Part shown: positions 12,655 to 26,991 of the stretch, in pieces
Position numbering within the stretch: position 1 is the first letter of the stretch
Layout: each line of letters begins with the position of its first letter
The notes under the pieces: generated by a model
The model's database searches: none
Told to the model about the DNA's origin: nothing
Seen by the model: only the letters and a program-made list of their open reading frames with translations
Translations under genes and position numbers: made by a program
NCBI GenBank assembly: GCA_034096865.1
Contig: JAWQFJ010016987.1
Location: 33,716-97,715 of the forward strand
Origin: Theodoxus fluviatilis
Lineage: Eukaryota > Mollusca > Gastropoda > Cycloneritida > Neritidae
DNA length: 64,000 nt
Direction of reading: 5' to 3'

Positions 12655-14449
12655 ACAGAGGTGTGAGGTATCCTCCCTGCAAATGTTATTTTAAGATTGC
12701 CTGACCCACTTCTTACCCCAGCATCCTGTAGCAGTGAGGCTCAACTAAACAGCCCTCTGGGAACGGCCGTGCAGTCACAACAGTGTTGTCAACACATGTT
12801 ACACAAATGTCCGATGAAGAGCTCTTGTCAAAACAAAACTCGAACAGTACGAGACTGCTTCCAGCCTCAGGAAAATTAAATTGTGGATCGGAACTTCACC
12901 AGGGGGGGGGGGGGGGGGGGTAACCTTTTGATTTCATGATTGTCGTATTTTTTTATTTCACCATTGTCATACTTTTTCACACAAGTTGTAGTAGTCGTTT
13001 TTTCAATAGTTTGGCATAAAAAATATGCCAAAATCGTATAGGTAAACAGGTCTGAATATGATACATGTCATAATCAATGTACACTACTCCAGAAACAAAA
13101 ATTTCCACAACATATAATAACATTTTCACATCCATTGGACAAGGGTGGTGGGTGGGTGGGTGGGTGGGTGGGTGGTGGTGGTGGTGGTGGTGGTGGTAAT
13201 GATGACGACAACAACGATTTTAGATCACATCAATGATGTGAGGATGATGATGACAACAACAATGATGATAATGGTAAAGGTGATGATGATATGCTGTTGC
13301 TCTAGGTGGTGATCTCCCAAGAGGAAAGAAACAACTTACATCAGTGGAGACACAGGGAAGACCCTTGGCTTTTTGAAGCCAGCCAACAGCCTCTGGGATT
13401 TGGCCTTCCTGTATGAGGCACTGAAGACAAAGCACAGAGGCATTTAGACATTAGCTGGGGTGTCTAGAAGCCTCAGTTGCCTCATGACCAGCGTGAGATC
13501 CAGCAATAGGACTGTAGGCTGGGATAATCTGACATACCAACATCACAGATATGTTCCATACTGCCATTCTCTGCACTTTGCCCCCCCCTTACCCCCCCCC
13601 CCCACCCCCCCCCCCCTCCCCCCCAGGGACAGAGCAAGTTCCCTCTCAAATTTTCCTCATCTGGCTCATTGTTCTAAATTTAGTGTGTGGCACATCTGCC
13701 ATGTGACCACCACATGATAACTAAATTTAGAATAAAGAGTTGCCGAGGGAGGAATGAGAGGGAGCTCAACCCATCTCTGGAAAGGGATTGGCAATAAGAG
13801 ATGGAGAATGGTGGCATAGGATGTAACACTTCAAGATACTCTCCTAGAGATACTGCTTTACAACTTAGGTGCTGAGATTGTGCAGTCAGATGATGAAGAA
13901 AGTGCACAGTCCAGAACTACGGAGAGGGAATTACTTAAAAGAGAGATAATCCACTGGCAGCAAATGTGATTCTGTACATACATCTTCTCCATAGGTTTGT
14001 TGTTAATTCCCTCCAAGAATGTGCAAAATTGTCTCCTGCATGCTTTTAGCCAATCTATGAAGCAGCCATTTTTCTATCCAGTGCTGTGGTACAGCGAGAA
14101 GAGACAAAAATCAGAGAGACATCTTACCTTGGCAATATACAGCTGGTTTCCCTTCCACTTTCCTGGAACAAGTTCCTCAACCTGAAAGTAACCGTGTAGA
14201 ATACAACACTGCAACCATATGTCCAGACATGTCTGTCTGTCTGCATATCTCTATGCTTGAGTGCATATCTGTCGGTCTGTTCATCCATCAATCGACCCAT
14301 CTCTCTGGTAGTCTATTGTCAAACTGTCTGTCCATTTCCCTTATGATGATACACACATACATAAATTCATTCACAGACATAAACAAAAACACACATTGAC
14401 ACATGCATGTGTAAATGCATACAGGGGATGGTCCAGGAATCAAAATCAG

Positions 14450-14502
<53 letters not shown>

Positions 14503-17500
14503 CTAGCTCATAATCAAATAAAAGCAAAAATGAGCAAATGCAAACTGATACTCTAAACTGTGAATACCAGTTTGTTGAGTAGGCATTTCAGTTCCAACCC
14601 TGCGTTTCTCAATGCCGTATATTCAAAATGAAAATAAAGAATAACATGCTATCAATCTGTCTAGCACCCATCTCTTCTTACAGTGAGGTATGTAGTTTCC
14701 AGACATATTTTCTCAACATCTCAAATTCAAACCAGGTAAAGAACAGCAAATTCAAACTATCCATTTTAAGTTCTCATAGTAAATAACATGAATCGTAGCC
14801 TTTTTTTCCTCTCACATCTCAAGTTCAAATAAAAATGAAATAAAATTAATTCTGTGCATACAAACTGTCTGTACTACAAACAATGCCATTTCATAAAGAA
14901 AGGCATCCAAATTCCAGCCCCACCTTTCGAAAATGTCCCAGGGCCTCTTTAACTGTGGCAGTGGGGGGGCTGTGGAAAAATGCTGCTGCTGCCTGTCGCT
15001 CCAGCCATGTCAGCATGTACACCTGGCATGAAAAACATTTCAACTGGTCATGTGACACACAAAGCTTTCCACCTAAACCCAGGAATATTACATAGCTGCA
15101 GCATCTCTTCTGTGAACTATTTGATTCCACACAAAACCTCAAAATGATCAATTTTGAACAGTTTATTTATGCCATAAGTCAACCTTTTGAAATGATGTTT
15201 TGGATGCAGTCACTGCATGCGATTGCCACAGTGGAAAAAATTCTAGGTTTCTCAAGAAATTTTATGAAACAAGCTTTCTGATCCTTTCAAGCAAGGATTT
15301 GCCATGGCAAAACTACAAAAACTTTCTTTTAAGGGGGTGGGGGTGGGGTTTGTGTTCTTTTTTAATCACAAGTGACTGGGAAACCTCCATAACATGCTTT
15401 AAAACCAAGATCTCTACATGCTTTACCACTTGGCATATGCTGGACACTGGGAGTAGGGGTAGTCTACGCTACTGGGCATTATCATTGAAGAAACCAGATG
15501 GAATTTAACCAACAAAACTTTTGAATACATCATTAAATGAAATGAATCATCCCCTTTCCCATCCTCCTGCTGCTCCTCCTTCTTCTTCACCACAATCATC
15601 TTCACCATCAATGCTGGCTGATATGGACATTTCTTAAATCCAGCTCAAAAGTAAAAGGTTACCGTTAGAAGTACACTGCTTCATGTGACTTCCATAAACT
15701 ACTAACAGTTTGTAGACAGCACAGAGTGCAGGCAACATGTTTAATCAACTCACACTGTAGCACCATCTTCCAAGCATGTACAGGCAGGTGGACTCTGCTG
15801 GGTTTATCTTCAATGCTTTCTCTATGTGTTCCTGAAAGCAAAGTGGTTCTCAGTGTCGCGGTTGGGGTAGGTGGTAGTTGGCTCGACCATCAACCGGACA
15901 GTAAAAATAAATAAATATGGGAAATTCTTTCCTCAGTCACTAATCACATTTCAAGACAAAGACGCCACAAACCGAATTCAATGTAAAACAATTAACTCAT
16001 TACAGAAAACCTTTTTCTAAATAAATGAACATACAAACTGCAAACCAATTATTACAAACATAAACTTTTAAAACCGCCCAGCGGGCTACAGTGATTTACA
16101 TTAAAGCTCTTAGTCTCATTTCTTCTTCTATTTTTATTCCTCTTTCCATTCCCCATTGCAAAATAAAAACCAGTCTTTATATATAAAAAATTCCCTGTGC
16201 AAGAACCCGTAAATACTGTGCAACAGGGGACAGGCAGCATCAAGGTGGAAAAGCACGTGCAAAAACACCTCTGACAGCAAGCGCTGACGCTGCATAACGC
16301 TTAAAGGTGAATAATGCCGTCCGTACTAAAAAAAAAACATGAAGTGGACTTAAAGTCACGCCACCCATGAGCCGTGTCAGACCTTCTCTTTAATCTTTTC
16401 ATAATATTATAAAATAATAAACTGAGTCGTGACACTCAGATCAAATTCAGACTGGTAAGCAGAGTTACAAGTCTGCACTCAACTATCATCTACATCAGGC
16501 ATTAATCATGAAAATGAACTTTGACCTCTCAAGCCCAGTGAGGAGCAGTCCAGACCCATCAGAGCATGAAAGGAGATAATGCAGCCAGCCTCAAGGAGCC
16601 CCTGGGGCAGTGCCTTGTCCTCCACCACATCTCAACTCATGGCAGATACACATCATATTAGGCCCCCACCAGAGCAGGAAAGGAGATAATGCAGCCAGCC
16701 TCAAGGAGCCCCTGGGGCAGTGCCTTGTCCTCCACCACATCTCAACTCATGGCAGATACATATCATATTAGGCCCCCACCAAAAATAAGTTGTGGTTACG
16801 GTAACCTGACCGACCCCTAATTTTTACTGCTGACCCTAACCACTCTTTGGGATATGTTTTAACATGGTCAAAAGTACGGAGGTGAGCAGAGAGCTGTTAC
16901 ATGAGTTCCTAAAAGTAAACTTTATGAAAACTTAACAGTTTTGCATGAATATGGTAGGATTTGTCATGAGAATCAACTACCCAGCACATAAATTTAAGAT
17001 GATGCTTTGTTTGGTTGCATTTTTGAAAAAAGATGTTGAGTCTGTTCACAACATTAACGCCGTCACACATTTCAAACACACACTGTATAAACTTTTAAAA
17101 GTGGAAATCTTTGTTATTACATCTTGAGAACTCACCACATGAGTCAAAACTGTCATACACATTACAAATTTGAACTGAAAACTAGTAAACAAAGACTTTA
17201 GAAAATATAATAATGAGTCTGTTCACAACATAACGCCACAACACAATTCCTCATTGAAAGTCATGCTTTAAGCATTAAATATGTCAATTTTAGTATTAAA
17301 CAGTTTTTAGATGTATTCTAAATGTAACAAACACATATTTAAAGAAAAGCAATGGCACTGGGAATGTATATATCATTAGATAATTACTTAAGTCTTTCGA
17401 CCATTTTAAATGGTTACATTTTTTCCATTTAAGCACATCTGTTGGACCAATGTACTTATTCTCACAGTCCAAGTTGAGCAGTGGACATCAGAAAACTTAA

Positions 17501-20500
17501 AAGTGAAATCAGAAAATAAAAATATTTGAATCCACTCTTTGTAAACCCAAAAATTGAATTCTGATCAATGTCTGTTCACAACATTACACCGTTACAAACT
17601 TTTTTCTTTTTTTTAAAGTGACAAATTTTGAATTCTGAATCAGGAAGAATGTTTCAGAGGGTGCATAAGGAAGACAGCTACAATTGCATCCCTTGCCATG
17701 CTTATTAAAACCCTTCACAGTAATCTTACATGAAATAATAAGATTTTGTTCACAACATCACACAAATTTGTTCACAACATAACACAAAACCAATGAAAAA
17801 AAGTGCATGGAAACAGTATTTTATTACCAAATGAATACACCATACAAAGCAACATAAAAGTAAACTACTATTACAAGAAATAGTCATGAAACATATTTTA
17901 CTCCTGAAACATGATATGACATCACATGTAGTAAAGTGTGAGAATGAACTCGTTACTGTCTGGTGTCCTAAGTTTCATTCCAGTCAAACACTATTTGTCA
18001 CATCAGGATTGCAAGAGTTTTAAGAGAACTATAGAGCCATAAATAAAACAAAAATGAAGAGTTACAAGGTCACCACTCAATAAAAACCTCACTTGAAGTT
18101 CACCGTACCACTAAAAAGGTAATCTGCAGAATCACAAGGACACTACACCACAAAAACAATAATAATCTGAAGAATCCCAAATGTCAGTACATCACAATCA
18201 AATAATCTGGAGAATCACAAATTTACGTACAACACAAACACATATTTTAAAGGCCTGTTCTTACACACGATTATGATAAACTGGTGCTCTCATCCATGAC
18301 GAAAGCATATCAAATGCTAAAACTTAAAAAGAAATGAGCCATAAAACATCAAAAACCATGTGAACAAATATTCAAGAAAGAACTAACTTGAAATTTCAGA
18401 CTAGTACAGAGTACTGCTTGTTAGCTAATGTGACCAGAAATTACTTAAAACAATTCTGAGGGAACACTTTAAAATGCTACTGTGAATGGGTTCTATACAA
18501 TCATGCAATACATCCCCTAGGGACCAAAATAAGACTGCTATTTGGAGGTAGGGTGCTATTCAGGTTCATTCAGACTGACAAAGACAAATCAGTACAACAT
18601 GACACAGTGCTATTAGCAGATGTACGGTGCTAATTGGAGGGGTGCTATTTGCAGGTTCCACTGTACATGCTTCATAGTGTACAAAGAAGTTTTACATCCT
18701 TCACACTAAGTGGGGCCAGCAACTTCAACAATAAAAATGAAGTTGATAATATTCACTTTTGAAAAAACAACAACTTTCTTACAAAAAGTTATGATAAACT
18801 GGGGTTGTCATTATCTGGGACACAAAAGCATATCAAATGCTAAATGAAATGAGCCATAAAACATAAAAAACCATGTGACCAAAACTTGACATTTCAGAAT
18901 GGGTAGTCAAATCAAATGTTAAAAGTATAATGCCCTCTCCTGTCCACATGGGCGTCTAAAACGCAACAGATGTCTTGCAGCAGTACCAGCGCCTCATCTG
19001 GAATGTCTGGGAACTGGTAAGACCCCCCTAGCTTCTTCAGGAAACTAATCTCCACCCCACCTTTGTCAGGCCTCAGACGCTTGACCTGTAAACAATGATG
19101 ACAAACATTAGAACATTTAAAACCATGCAAGTTCGCCAAAAAATGTGCCTTACTTCATAATATTAAATTTTATGAATGAATGTAAATTATATGGAACTAT
19201 ACTGCAACGCCTTTGCATTAGGTAATAAAGTGAGGTTCAGTTCATTTCTGTACTTACACATCCCACAAACTGCTTTGACTCTACTCCTGATTCCGCGTAC
19301 ACCGTTGCCTGCACGAAGTCGCCATTCTTGACAGTTGATCTGCAACAGACATATGGCAACATATACAATTAAAATTCACAATCTATGTTTCAGCACAACA
19401 CAAAAGAATACCTCATTGTCCGACATTAATTTTAGTAATTATCAACTCTACTCTGTACTTACTCAAATTAGAATAAACACATCTACATGCTGTGTTTGTA
19501 CATAACTTAACACCCAACCTTTGCGTACTGTTATGAACTGCCTAGATTTATTAAATAATCATCAATTTCTTTGTTTTTTGTTGAGAAAATATAACATGGT
19601 GTGTTCAGAAAAGATGATGTTTACTTTTACAAAAGATTTAGTACTTTTGGAAGGTTGGGTAGAATTTTACAGTCTGTTCACAACATTACACAAAGCTCTT
19701 TCTTCAGCCAGCATATCCATTGTGTATGGTTATGAACAAATGCTCACATGAGTTCAAATTGATTTTTCAAAACAAATTCTATGTTAGATTTTATGTTTTG
19801 GCAACAACAGAAAATTAAAATTAAGTCCAAGAATCTAAATTTCAAATTAGAATAAACACATCTACATGCTGTGTTTGTACATAACTTAACACCCAACCTT
19901 TGCGTACTGTTATGAACTGCCTAGATTTATTAAATAATCATCAATTTCTTTGTTTTTTGTTGAGAAAATATAACATGGTGTGTTCAGAAAAGATGATGTT
20001 TACTTTTACAAAAGATTTAGTACTTTTGGAAGGTTGGGTAGAATTTTACAGTCTGTTCACAACATTACACAAAGCTCTTTCTTCAGCCAGCATATCCATT
20101 GTGTATGGTTATGAACAAATGCTCACATGAGTTCAAATTGATTTTTCAAAGTAAGGTCAACAGGATTTCTCACTTTTCATTGTCAGCATTTCATTCAGCA
20201 CAAAGCAAGTTAAAAGTATACAATCACAAAAAAAGTTGTTGAAAATTTTAATGTACATGGCCCGTATTCACAACGGCGATTTATCTTTTTAACACTCGAT
20301 TTATCCCCTAGCCCCGCGTTATCTTGATCGGTTAGATAAGGTACGCTCGTCAGAAGATTCTAGGTTGCGCTTTGCTATATATACTGGTTTCCAACCAAGG
20401 GAGAGCGGAACAGGCAGTTGGAATCGTCTGAGTTTAGAGATAAATCGGAGTTAAAATAAATCGCCCATAAATCGCCGTTGTGAATACGGGCCCATAACTT

Positions 20501-23500
20501 TACCCCCCAAAAATTGCGTTAGATTGTGAACAAACCATAACTTCAGTAATCTCATAAATGAGAAATAAACTTTGTTTTTCTCTGCTTAGTACTGATAAAA
20601 GTAATGTATAAGCAACAGGGCATTTCATTTTAGATGTTATTTGGGGTTTATGTGCCACTTTCCAAGTCTGTTCTTAACATAACACACAGCAGCTTCCTTA
20701 CCCAGGGTGTTAGGTTATGAACAAACAGTAGTTGTTAAAAAATATATTTTCAATCAGAACTTTATTTTAATAAATGTTGCTAAATGTCAAACAAATGTAC
20801 TGACCTACCCAAATTCTCAAATGTATCTCTATTGTGGTTTATCAGTGGTTGTTCTTAACATAACACCATTGGATGATTAGCACTGAATGTGTAAAATTAT
20901 GAACATCCTGAAAGTTCTTCAAAATGAAGACATGAATTTGACAAGTTCACAAGAACGTTCCAAGAAATAATTTATGAGGAAGGAAATAGTTGCTGGGTAT
21001 ATTTATCCTTCAGTTTCAAAAATAAAGCATGTTTTCTTCGTACATAACAATAACTCCACGACTGTGACAATGTGTGTGTGTAATGTTGCGAACAAAATGC
21101 GTTTTCGGTAAAAACGCGCCAAGATCAGATCTGCCGATCCTGTGAGTTTTCTTTCATTTTGAACTTTGTCAAAAATCGCAAATCAAGTATACCTACCGAG
21201 TTTATGGTTAATTTATCATGGTTTGTATCCGTTTGCAACTCTTACACCCTGGGTCATCAATTATACTTACAGTCGACGTACGTTTTTCGATCAAAAGAAC
21301 AGACACGATGGGTTTTCAGTTCCGAGAAGAAAGTGGTGCAAAGCTGAACAATCGATCTCGTATTTACCAACACTAACTATACACAAATAATGTTCACAAC
21401 GTCAGATATTAGCTGTTTTCCCTCAAAACAAGGCACATTTGGCCGTACACAACGGAATATCACCTCAAACTTACCTTCGTTATTTGCCCCAGGCATATCC
21501 ATTCTTCAACTGCACGCGATCCTCAATGATAGCGTGGGCACGTGACTGCGCAAGAATCGACATCCCGCAGAAAAAATATTTCCGCAACGTGATTTATTTG
21601 AAAATGTTCGAAACAAAATGGTAACACAATTTCTGCCACGATTGTTAAAATGTTGTTTTTTATGCGTAAAAACAAAAAATTTCGGATTTTCGAATCAATA
21701 AACATGAAAAACAATTGCTGCGGCAGTTCTACCGATGATTGCGCAACGCATGACGGTGTCGTCTGCAAAACGTGAACGGTTTAAAATTCGCAAGCAATTG
21801 TTACGCAAATAGTTGCGTACGGATTGCCCCCGTTTTGTTCCTCAAATTCATCATTCTGGGTTATGTTTTTTTGCCTTCCAGCAAGTTTGCTATGAAGAAC
21901 AATGTCCCAAGTATAATCATGGTATAAAACGATCATTGAGATCGCTTTCTGTGTATGTGAATTTTTGCTTGAAAACTAACACTCGTGGAAAATGTAACAC
22001 TCTCTCTGTTTTCCAACACCCGATTTTTCAAACAAAAACGCAAATAACTCAACATGCAGTATTTTTTATTGACACAAACATTACATTGCCAGAAACATGA
22101 ATCTATTCAGAATGCAGCAAAACAAGTTTGAAGCCTTTGTGAGGTCATGATTGAGTTTGAGAGACAAAGTTTCTGAGACAGGTAGCGAAATTGGCCCTCT
22201 GCTCACCTCCGTACTTTTGACCTCATGCAAAGACAAAAAACCAAAAACAAAAGAGAGAAAAATTGGCAGTAAATAATGGACTGCGTGCTGTTCCATCTTC
22301 CCTGCCCTTTGAGCAATCAGGGGAATCCCCTATTAAATATTATGTTTAAAAAAGCGTTCTCAGCAAAAGAGAAAATTGACTTGTGTACAATCTGGCCTCC
22401 TCTACAACAAAAATGTAAAATAAAATTTAAGTTTCAGGCCAACCTACTGATCCACCTTTTTGTTAACCATGTTACCATAACGACAACTTTTTTTGTTTTG
22501 GTGCCTTACTAATCCACATTGAAGTGATTCTCCATCCCCACAAGTCTCATTGATTTCTTGTCAAATGACAGTTGCAAAATTTAACACATTTGTTGATTTT
22601 ATATATTAAACTTTCACTAATTTTAATACACAGAATACATGTCTGAGCAGACTATGCTCAAGTAACACCAGTGCATGAATCAAGATCTATGAATTACATG
22701 TAAGCTCCTGCAACGTATATATATATATATATATATATACATTTGGGGAAATAACTTCTATTAGTACTGTTTGCAATTACACACATTTACTGATTATAAA
22801 ATTTGTACTAAATTTGTCAAATCTTGAAATCTGATATAGATTCTGAACTTGCTTCAAGAATTAAAACTAGATCATTTTTTAAAATGGCCCTTCACTTGAC
22901 AAAGATATACTCACCTTGATGGCATAGCTGCTTTTAATTTTGTCAGTGGTCGTCTCAAACTCTGTGAGCTGTCCTAATACAATGGCATACCTACAAGAAA
23001 ATGCACCCTAATGATAAAAAAGTACATGTCTGCATATTATCAGACAAGAAAAACTGTTCATACACATCTATTTGTATATAAAAAAAACACTAACTCAAAA
23101 GATATTCAATTTACACAATCACATAACATAAAGTATTAGAGTGATGAGGGGCTCTAAAATTTTGGGAACCTATTTAGAATGTTTCTTTATCAACATGTTT
23201 ACCAGCATTTGTGCTCTTAGCATTAATAATATGTTGTGTTTTTGGTAAATATTATCTACACTGTGATAAAAACTTGCTGAGCGCTTCCAATTTCTTTAGG
23301 ATGCTCATAAAAGCAGTGATAATGAATTATGATGAATGAGGAGGAGGGGAAGGGGGAGGGGGAGATGGAGGAGGAGGACATTGAAGGGGGGGGGGGAGGA
23401 GGAGGAATAGGAGGAGGAGGAGGAGGAGGAGGAGGAGGAGGAGGAGGAGGAGGAGGAGGAGGAGGAGGAGGAGGAGGAGGAGGAGGAGGAGGAGGAGGAG

Positions 23501-26500
23501 GAGGAGGAGGAGGAGGAGGAGGAGGAGGAGGAGGAGGAGGAGGAGGAGGAGATGGAGATGATGATGATAACGATGATGGCAAGGAAAGGGAATTGAAAAT
23601 GCAATAGCAGGAGGAGGTGGAGGAAAAAGAAGGAAGACAGATGAGAGAGGCAGACAGGCAGCAGAAGCAGGAGCAGGTGGAGCAGGAAGGAAGTAGAGAA
23701 CGAGGAGTAAGAGCAGCACAGGAGCTGGAAGTGGGTGAGGAGGAAGACAAGAAGGCAAAACAAAGCAAGACTACAGATATCTCAGAGAGAGGCCTCCATC
23801 TGGCTCACCACTTATGGCACTCTGCAGAGTCCTCCCCTAGGGACACTGCTGAAGAAGCGAACTCCTTGGCTTCGTACAACAGCTGGCGTCGCCTCTCAGT
23901 GTGGTTCTGCAGGCCCACCATGTCTCCCAGCTGCACTGTGGCTTTCACCAGTCGACAGTAGTACTCAGGGTCTGTCAAGTACTGTCAAGAAAACGGCCCT
24001 GAACAGCTCCACCCATTAATGTCACCAGAACATTTCTCCACTGTACAAAAAAAAAATTAAAGACACCCACAGCACTGGAAATGGTGTGTGATACAGAGGG
24101 CAAAAGAGGGAAGAGTTTTTTGAATCTAGACAACTTACAACTGATCATTGTACACTTAAACACTTTGTCAAATTCAGACATGAATGCATAAATGCAATAT
24201 GATTTGCCTAGGATGCTTCCATACAAATTAACTACAAAACAACACCATTTGATACTGGTTATTCAAACAAGTTGGCTTAGTAACAGACAGGGGATTTGGC
24301 TGATAAGCCAATCAGATGCTTTCTACTGAGCTGTTATGGCACACATGCCCGGATATAAAGCTCTACCTCAAGTCGTGGTTGCTGTCAAGTTTCCAAATGC
24401 TGAGGGCAACAGGAGAAATGCATTAATGAAAACATACCAATAAAATTCAGTCTGAAACACTTAAGAGTCATGGACTTTGCCATTCAAGCATCACTTCACC
24501 ACATTTTCTGCATCAGTGTCCATTATTGTAAGGAGTTCATTCGGTAGAAGTTGTCTTACCTGCAGCATAGACTTTTCAAACATTCTATTTGCAAGGAACT
24601 CCTTCATGTTGAGCAACTTACTGCCTTCTCAAGATTGCAAATGAGCTTGTGCAGAACAAACTTAACAATATATGATTAAATCAAGGTTGATCATTTTCAC
24701 AACAAGTGAACACCAAGTGGAGTTTACAAAAGAGCTATGCTGTTGCCATGGAATTTTTTAAAATGAGGAATAAGATTAATATCGCCAAAGGCTCTGTTCA
24801 ATAAAGCCTGCCTTGCCCCATTTTGTTAATGAAAGAACATCATCATCATCATCATCATCACCACCGTTATAATTGTTTGTTGTTGTTGTTATTATTATCA
24901 TCATCATTATCAGCAAATTTCATCAGCAAAATCCCTTACAATTTAAATTGCTAAATGGTACATTGTTCCCAAGACAAACTTTGCTCTCCAAACATAAGAT
25001 TAATTTCATATCTGCTTTTAAGTATATGCTCCAGAATCTATAATCAGATCGGTAACATTTTTCACTTGAAAAGCTTAGCATGGTGTAGATCTGATTTAAA
25101 GTTCCTGCAACGTTCACCACAAGAACATCAGTTTGGTTGTCCAGACAATGAAAGCCACCTTGGACCGATGAGACAGGAGGAACTGGTGGATGGTTTCTGG
25201 GCTGGTGCCATTGTCAAACATGCGGTCTGCTGCAGCCAGCACATCCTCGTCATCCTTCCAGCGAGGTGAAATTTCTGTCTCACTGCTGAAAAACAAGAAG
25301 TAAAACTAAAAGTAAAACGAACTCTAAATACTGCTGAATTCTTTTTGTCCTTTCACTGAATGGGATGGGCATAGAAAAAAAATAGCTGTGTACATTTTTT
25401 GTGAAATGTGATCCAATTCCAAGGCTTGCTAAAGTTTCAAGACAGAAATTCATTCAAACAGATTCAGGTTTGTAACCAGTTCTCTCTTACACCCTAATAA
25501 ATCCTTTATCATTTCCATCACCGCTTGCTACAACCAAAACTCTCAGAGGACCATGTAGTACCAAGTGATACTGTCATCAGATGAGAGTAATTAATTCTTG
25601 ATCACATATTTTAAACTAAAAAGAAAGAACTCTTCAATACGTGCAGTCACATACATGTACTCTCACCACAAACCCCCACCCCACCCCCATACACACACAG
25701 GGTGTGAAAAAGGAGCACTTTGATATAGTTTGAAAAGCTGTCAAGTGGCATTTTGCATTTGTTGCAAAGGGCTGTTAGATTGGGTGCCTGTTTAAAAAGC
25801 AAGGAGGCAATTCCTAACAGTGCAGGTTATTGGGCAGAAAACAAACTCATAACCTCTCACTTAACACCCCAGTACTAATTATTCAGAGCACTTGTCATTA
25901 GAGATACTTTAAGATAAACATATTGAAGCCATCTAACCCAAATGATCAAATATTAAAAGTTTCCCACATGTATACTCATTCTCAAAGCAACAATTCTAAA
26001 ATCAAAAGCTTCAACATGCACACACATGGAACAAATCATTGAAGAACATTTATCTAATTGATGTGACAACATAAGTTCCTGAAAGAAGTGCTAAAGTTCA
26101 AAGACAGCTTTCATGTGGCATCAGGGACATGCTTTACATCAGTTCTGAAGAGGATGTGAGCACAAATCATTGAAACAGAAGGCACTGCAAGAATAGCAAT
26201 GGCTAATGATTCAGTAGCACAAGGAAAGCTGAGCATGTAAACACACATCTTTGTATATGAATCAAATGAAGAAGCACAACATTCATTTTTCAACAAGTAA
26301 AAAAGATTCAAAGCAGCTGAGCTCTCAGCACTTACAGTAGGGGCTTTCCTGATGCTTGCAATGGAAACAAGCAATGAAGAGACTAACTTATCAAATTAAC
26401 AAGCCCAGGTTTACTCTGCACCACTATTTGGTGAGGAAAGTGTTATCTACAATGCTGACCCTTGTGTCACCTTTATCAGTGGCCATGTTCGGTGCCGAGA

Positions 26501-26929
26501 GAGTGGGGGTATGACAGACCTGCAGGTCTCACTGTGCATGGTAAGATGACAAAGATGACAGAAATAACATGGACTTCAACAACGACTAATGCAAGGGGGG
26601 TGGGGTGGGAGTGGGTGGAGGGGAGTGGGAGTGGGTGGAGGAGGTGGAGAGGGGGAGGTGGAGAGGGGAAGGGGGAGAGGGGGAGGGGGAGAGGAGGGGG
26701 GGGGGGGGAGAGAGGAAGAGGAGGGGCGGGGGGGGGGGGGGGGGAATCTTTTTCATTTGGCTTTGGAGGGGATTTTCTTATTAACCAATGCCTATATTGT
26801 TCCATGCCTTTAACTAAGGACCTGGAGGTTTTAAAAATGTTTCACTAATAAAAATGTAGGTTTCTAATCAGTCTACAGATAACAGCATCAACAATGCAAC
26901 AATTCAAAAACATATCACACACACACATG

Positions 26930-26991
<62 letters not shown>

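Larger units (their letters stand above)
16866..22222. mobile_element. 5.36 kb DNA transposon with perfect 26 bp terminal inverted repeats
   Basis: The sequence beginning GGTCAAAAGTACGGAGGTGA at 16866-16891 is repeated exactly, inverted, at 22197-22222. Between them, at least eight direct copies of TGTTCACAACATAACAC-like motif occur (17043, 17220, 17573, 17747, 17769, 19675, 20054, 20669, 20850), with inverted variants such as the one at 21078. Two minus-strand coding exons (18912-19339), a 309 bp duplication and a MITE lie inside. The flanks ACAT and TCAT could be a 4 bp target duplication with one mismatch, but this is not firm. No transposase catalytic domain is visible, so the copy is probably non-autonomous. 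It occupies most of RMDN intron 4. Confidence 0.75.

Noticed and set aside
12315..12682. Frames of 60-117 codons across the GA tract
   Set aside because: Low-complexity translation of a microsatellite; no non-repeat protein sequence.
19521..20130. Two identical 76-codon plus-strand frames
   Set aside because: They lie within the duplicated transposon segment, have no recognisable motif and are identical only because the DNA was duplicated.
16866..22222. That the family B pieces on both sides of this element are one repeat interrupted by it
   Set aside because: The two pieces lie in opposite orientations, so they cannot be halves of a single copy.
23256..23768. Poly-Pro, poly-Ser, poly-Leu and poly-Gly frames up to 170 codons
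   Set aside because: All come from the AGG repeat; the only real exon nearby is 23809-23981 on the minus strand.
24535..24610. Possible extra RMDN exon on the minus strand
   Set aside because: It has a donor-like GTAAGA, but exons 25285-25159 and 23981-23809 join directly in phase and match the family without it.
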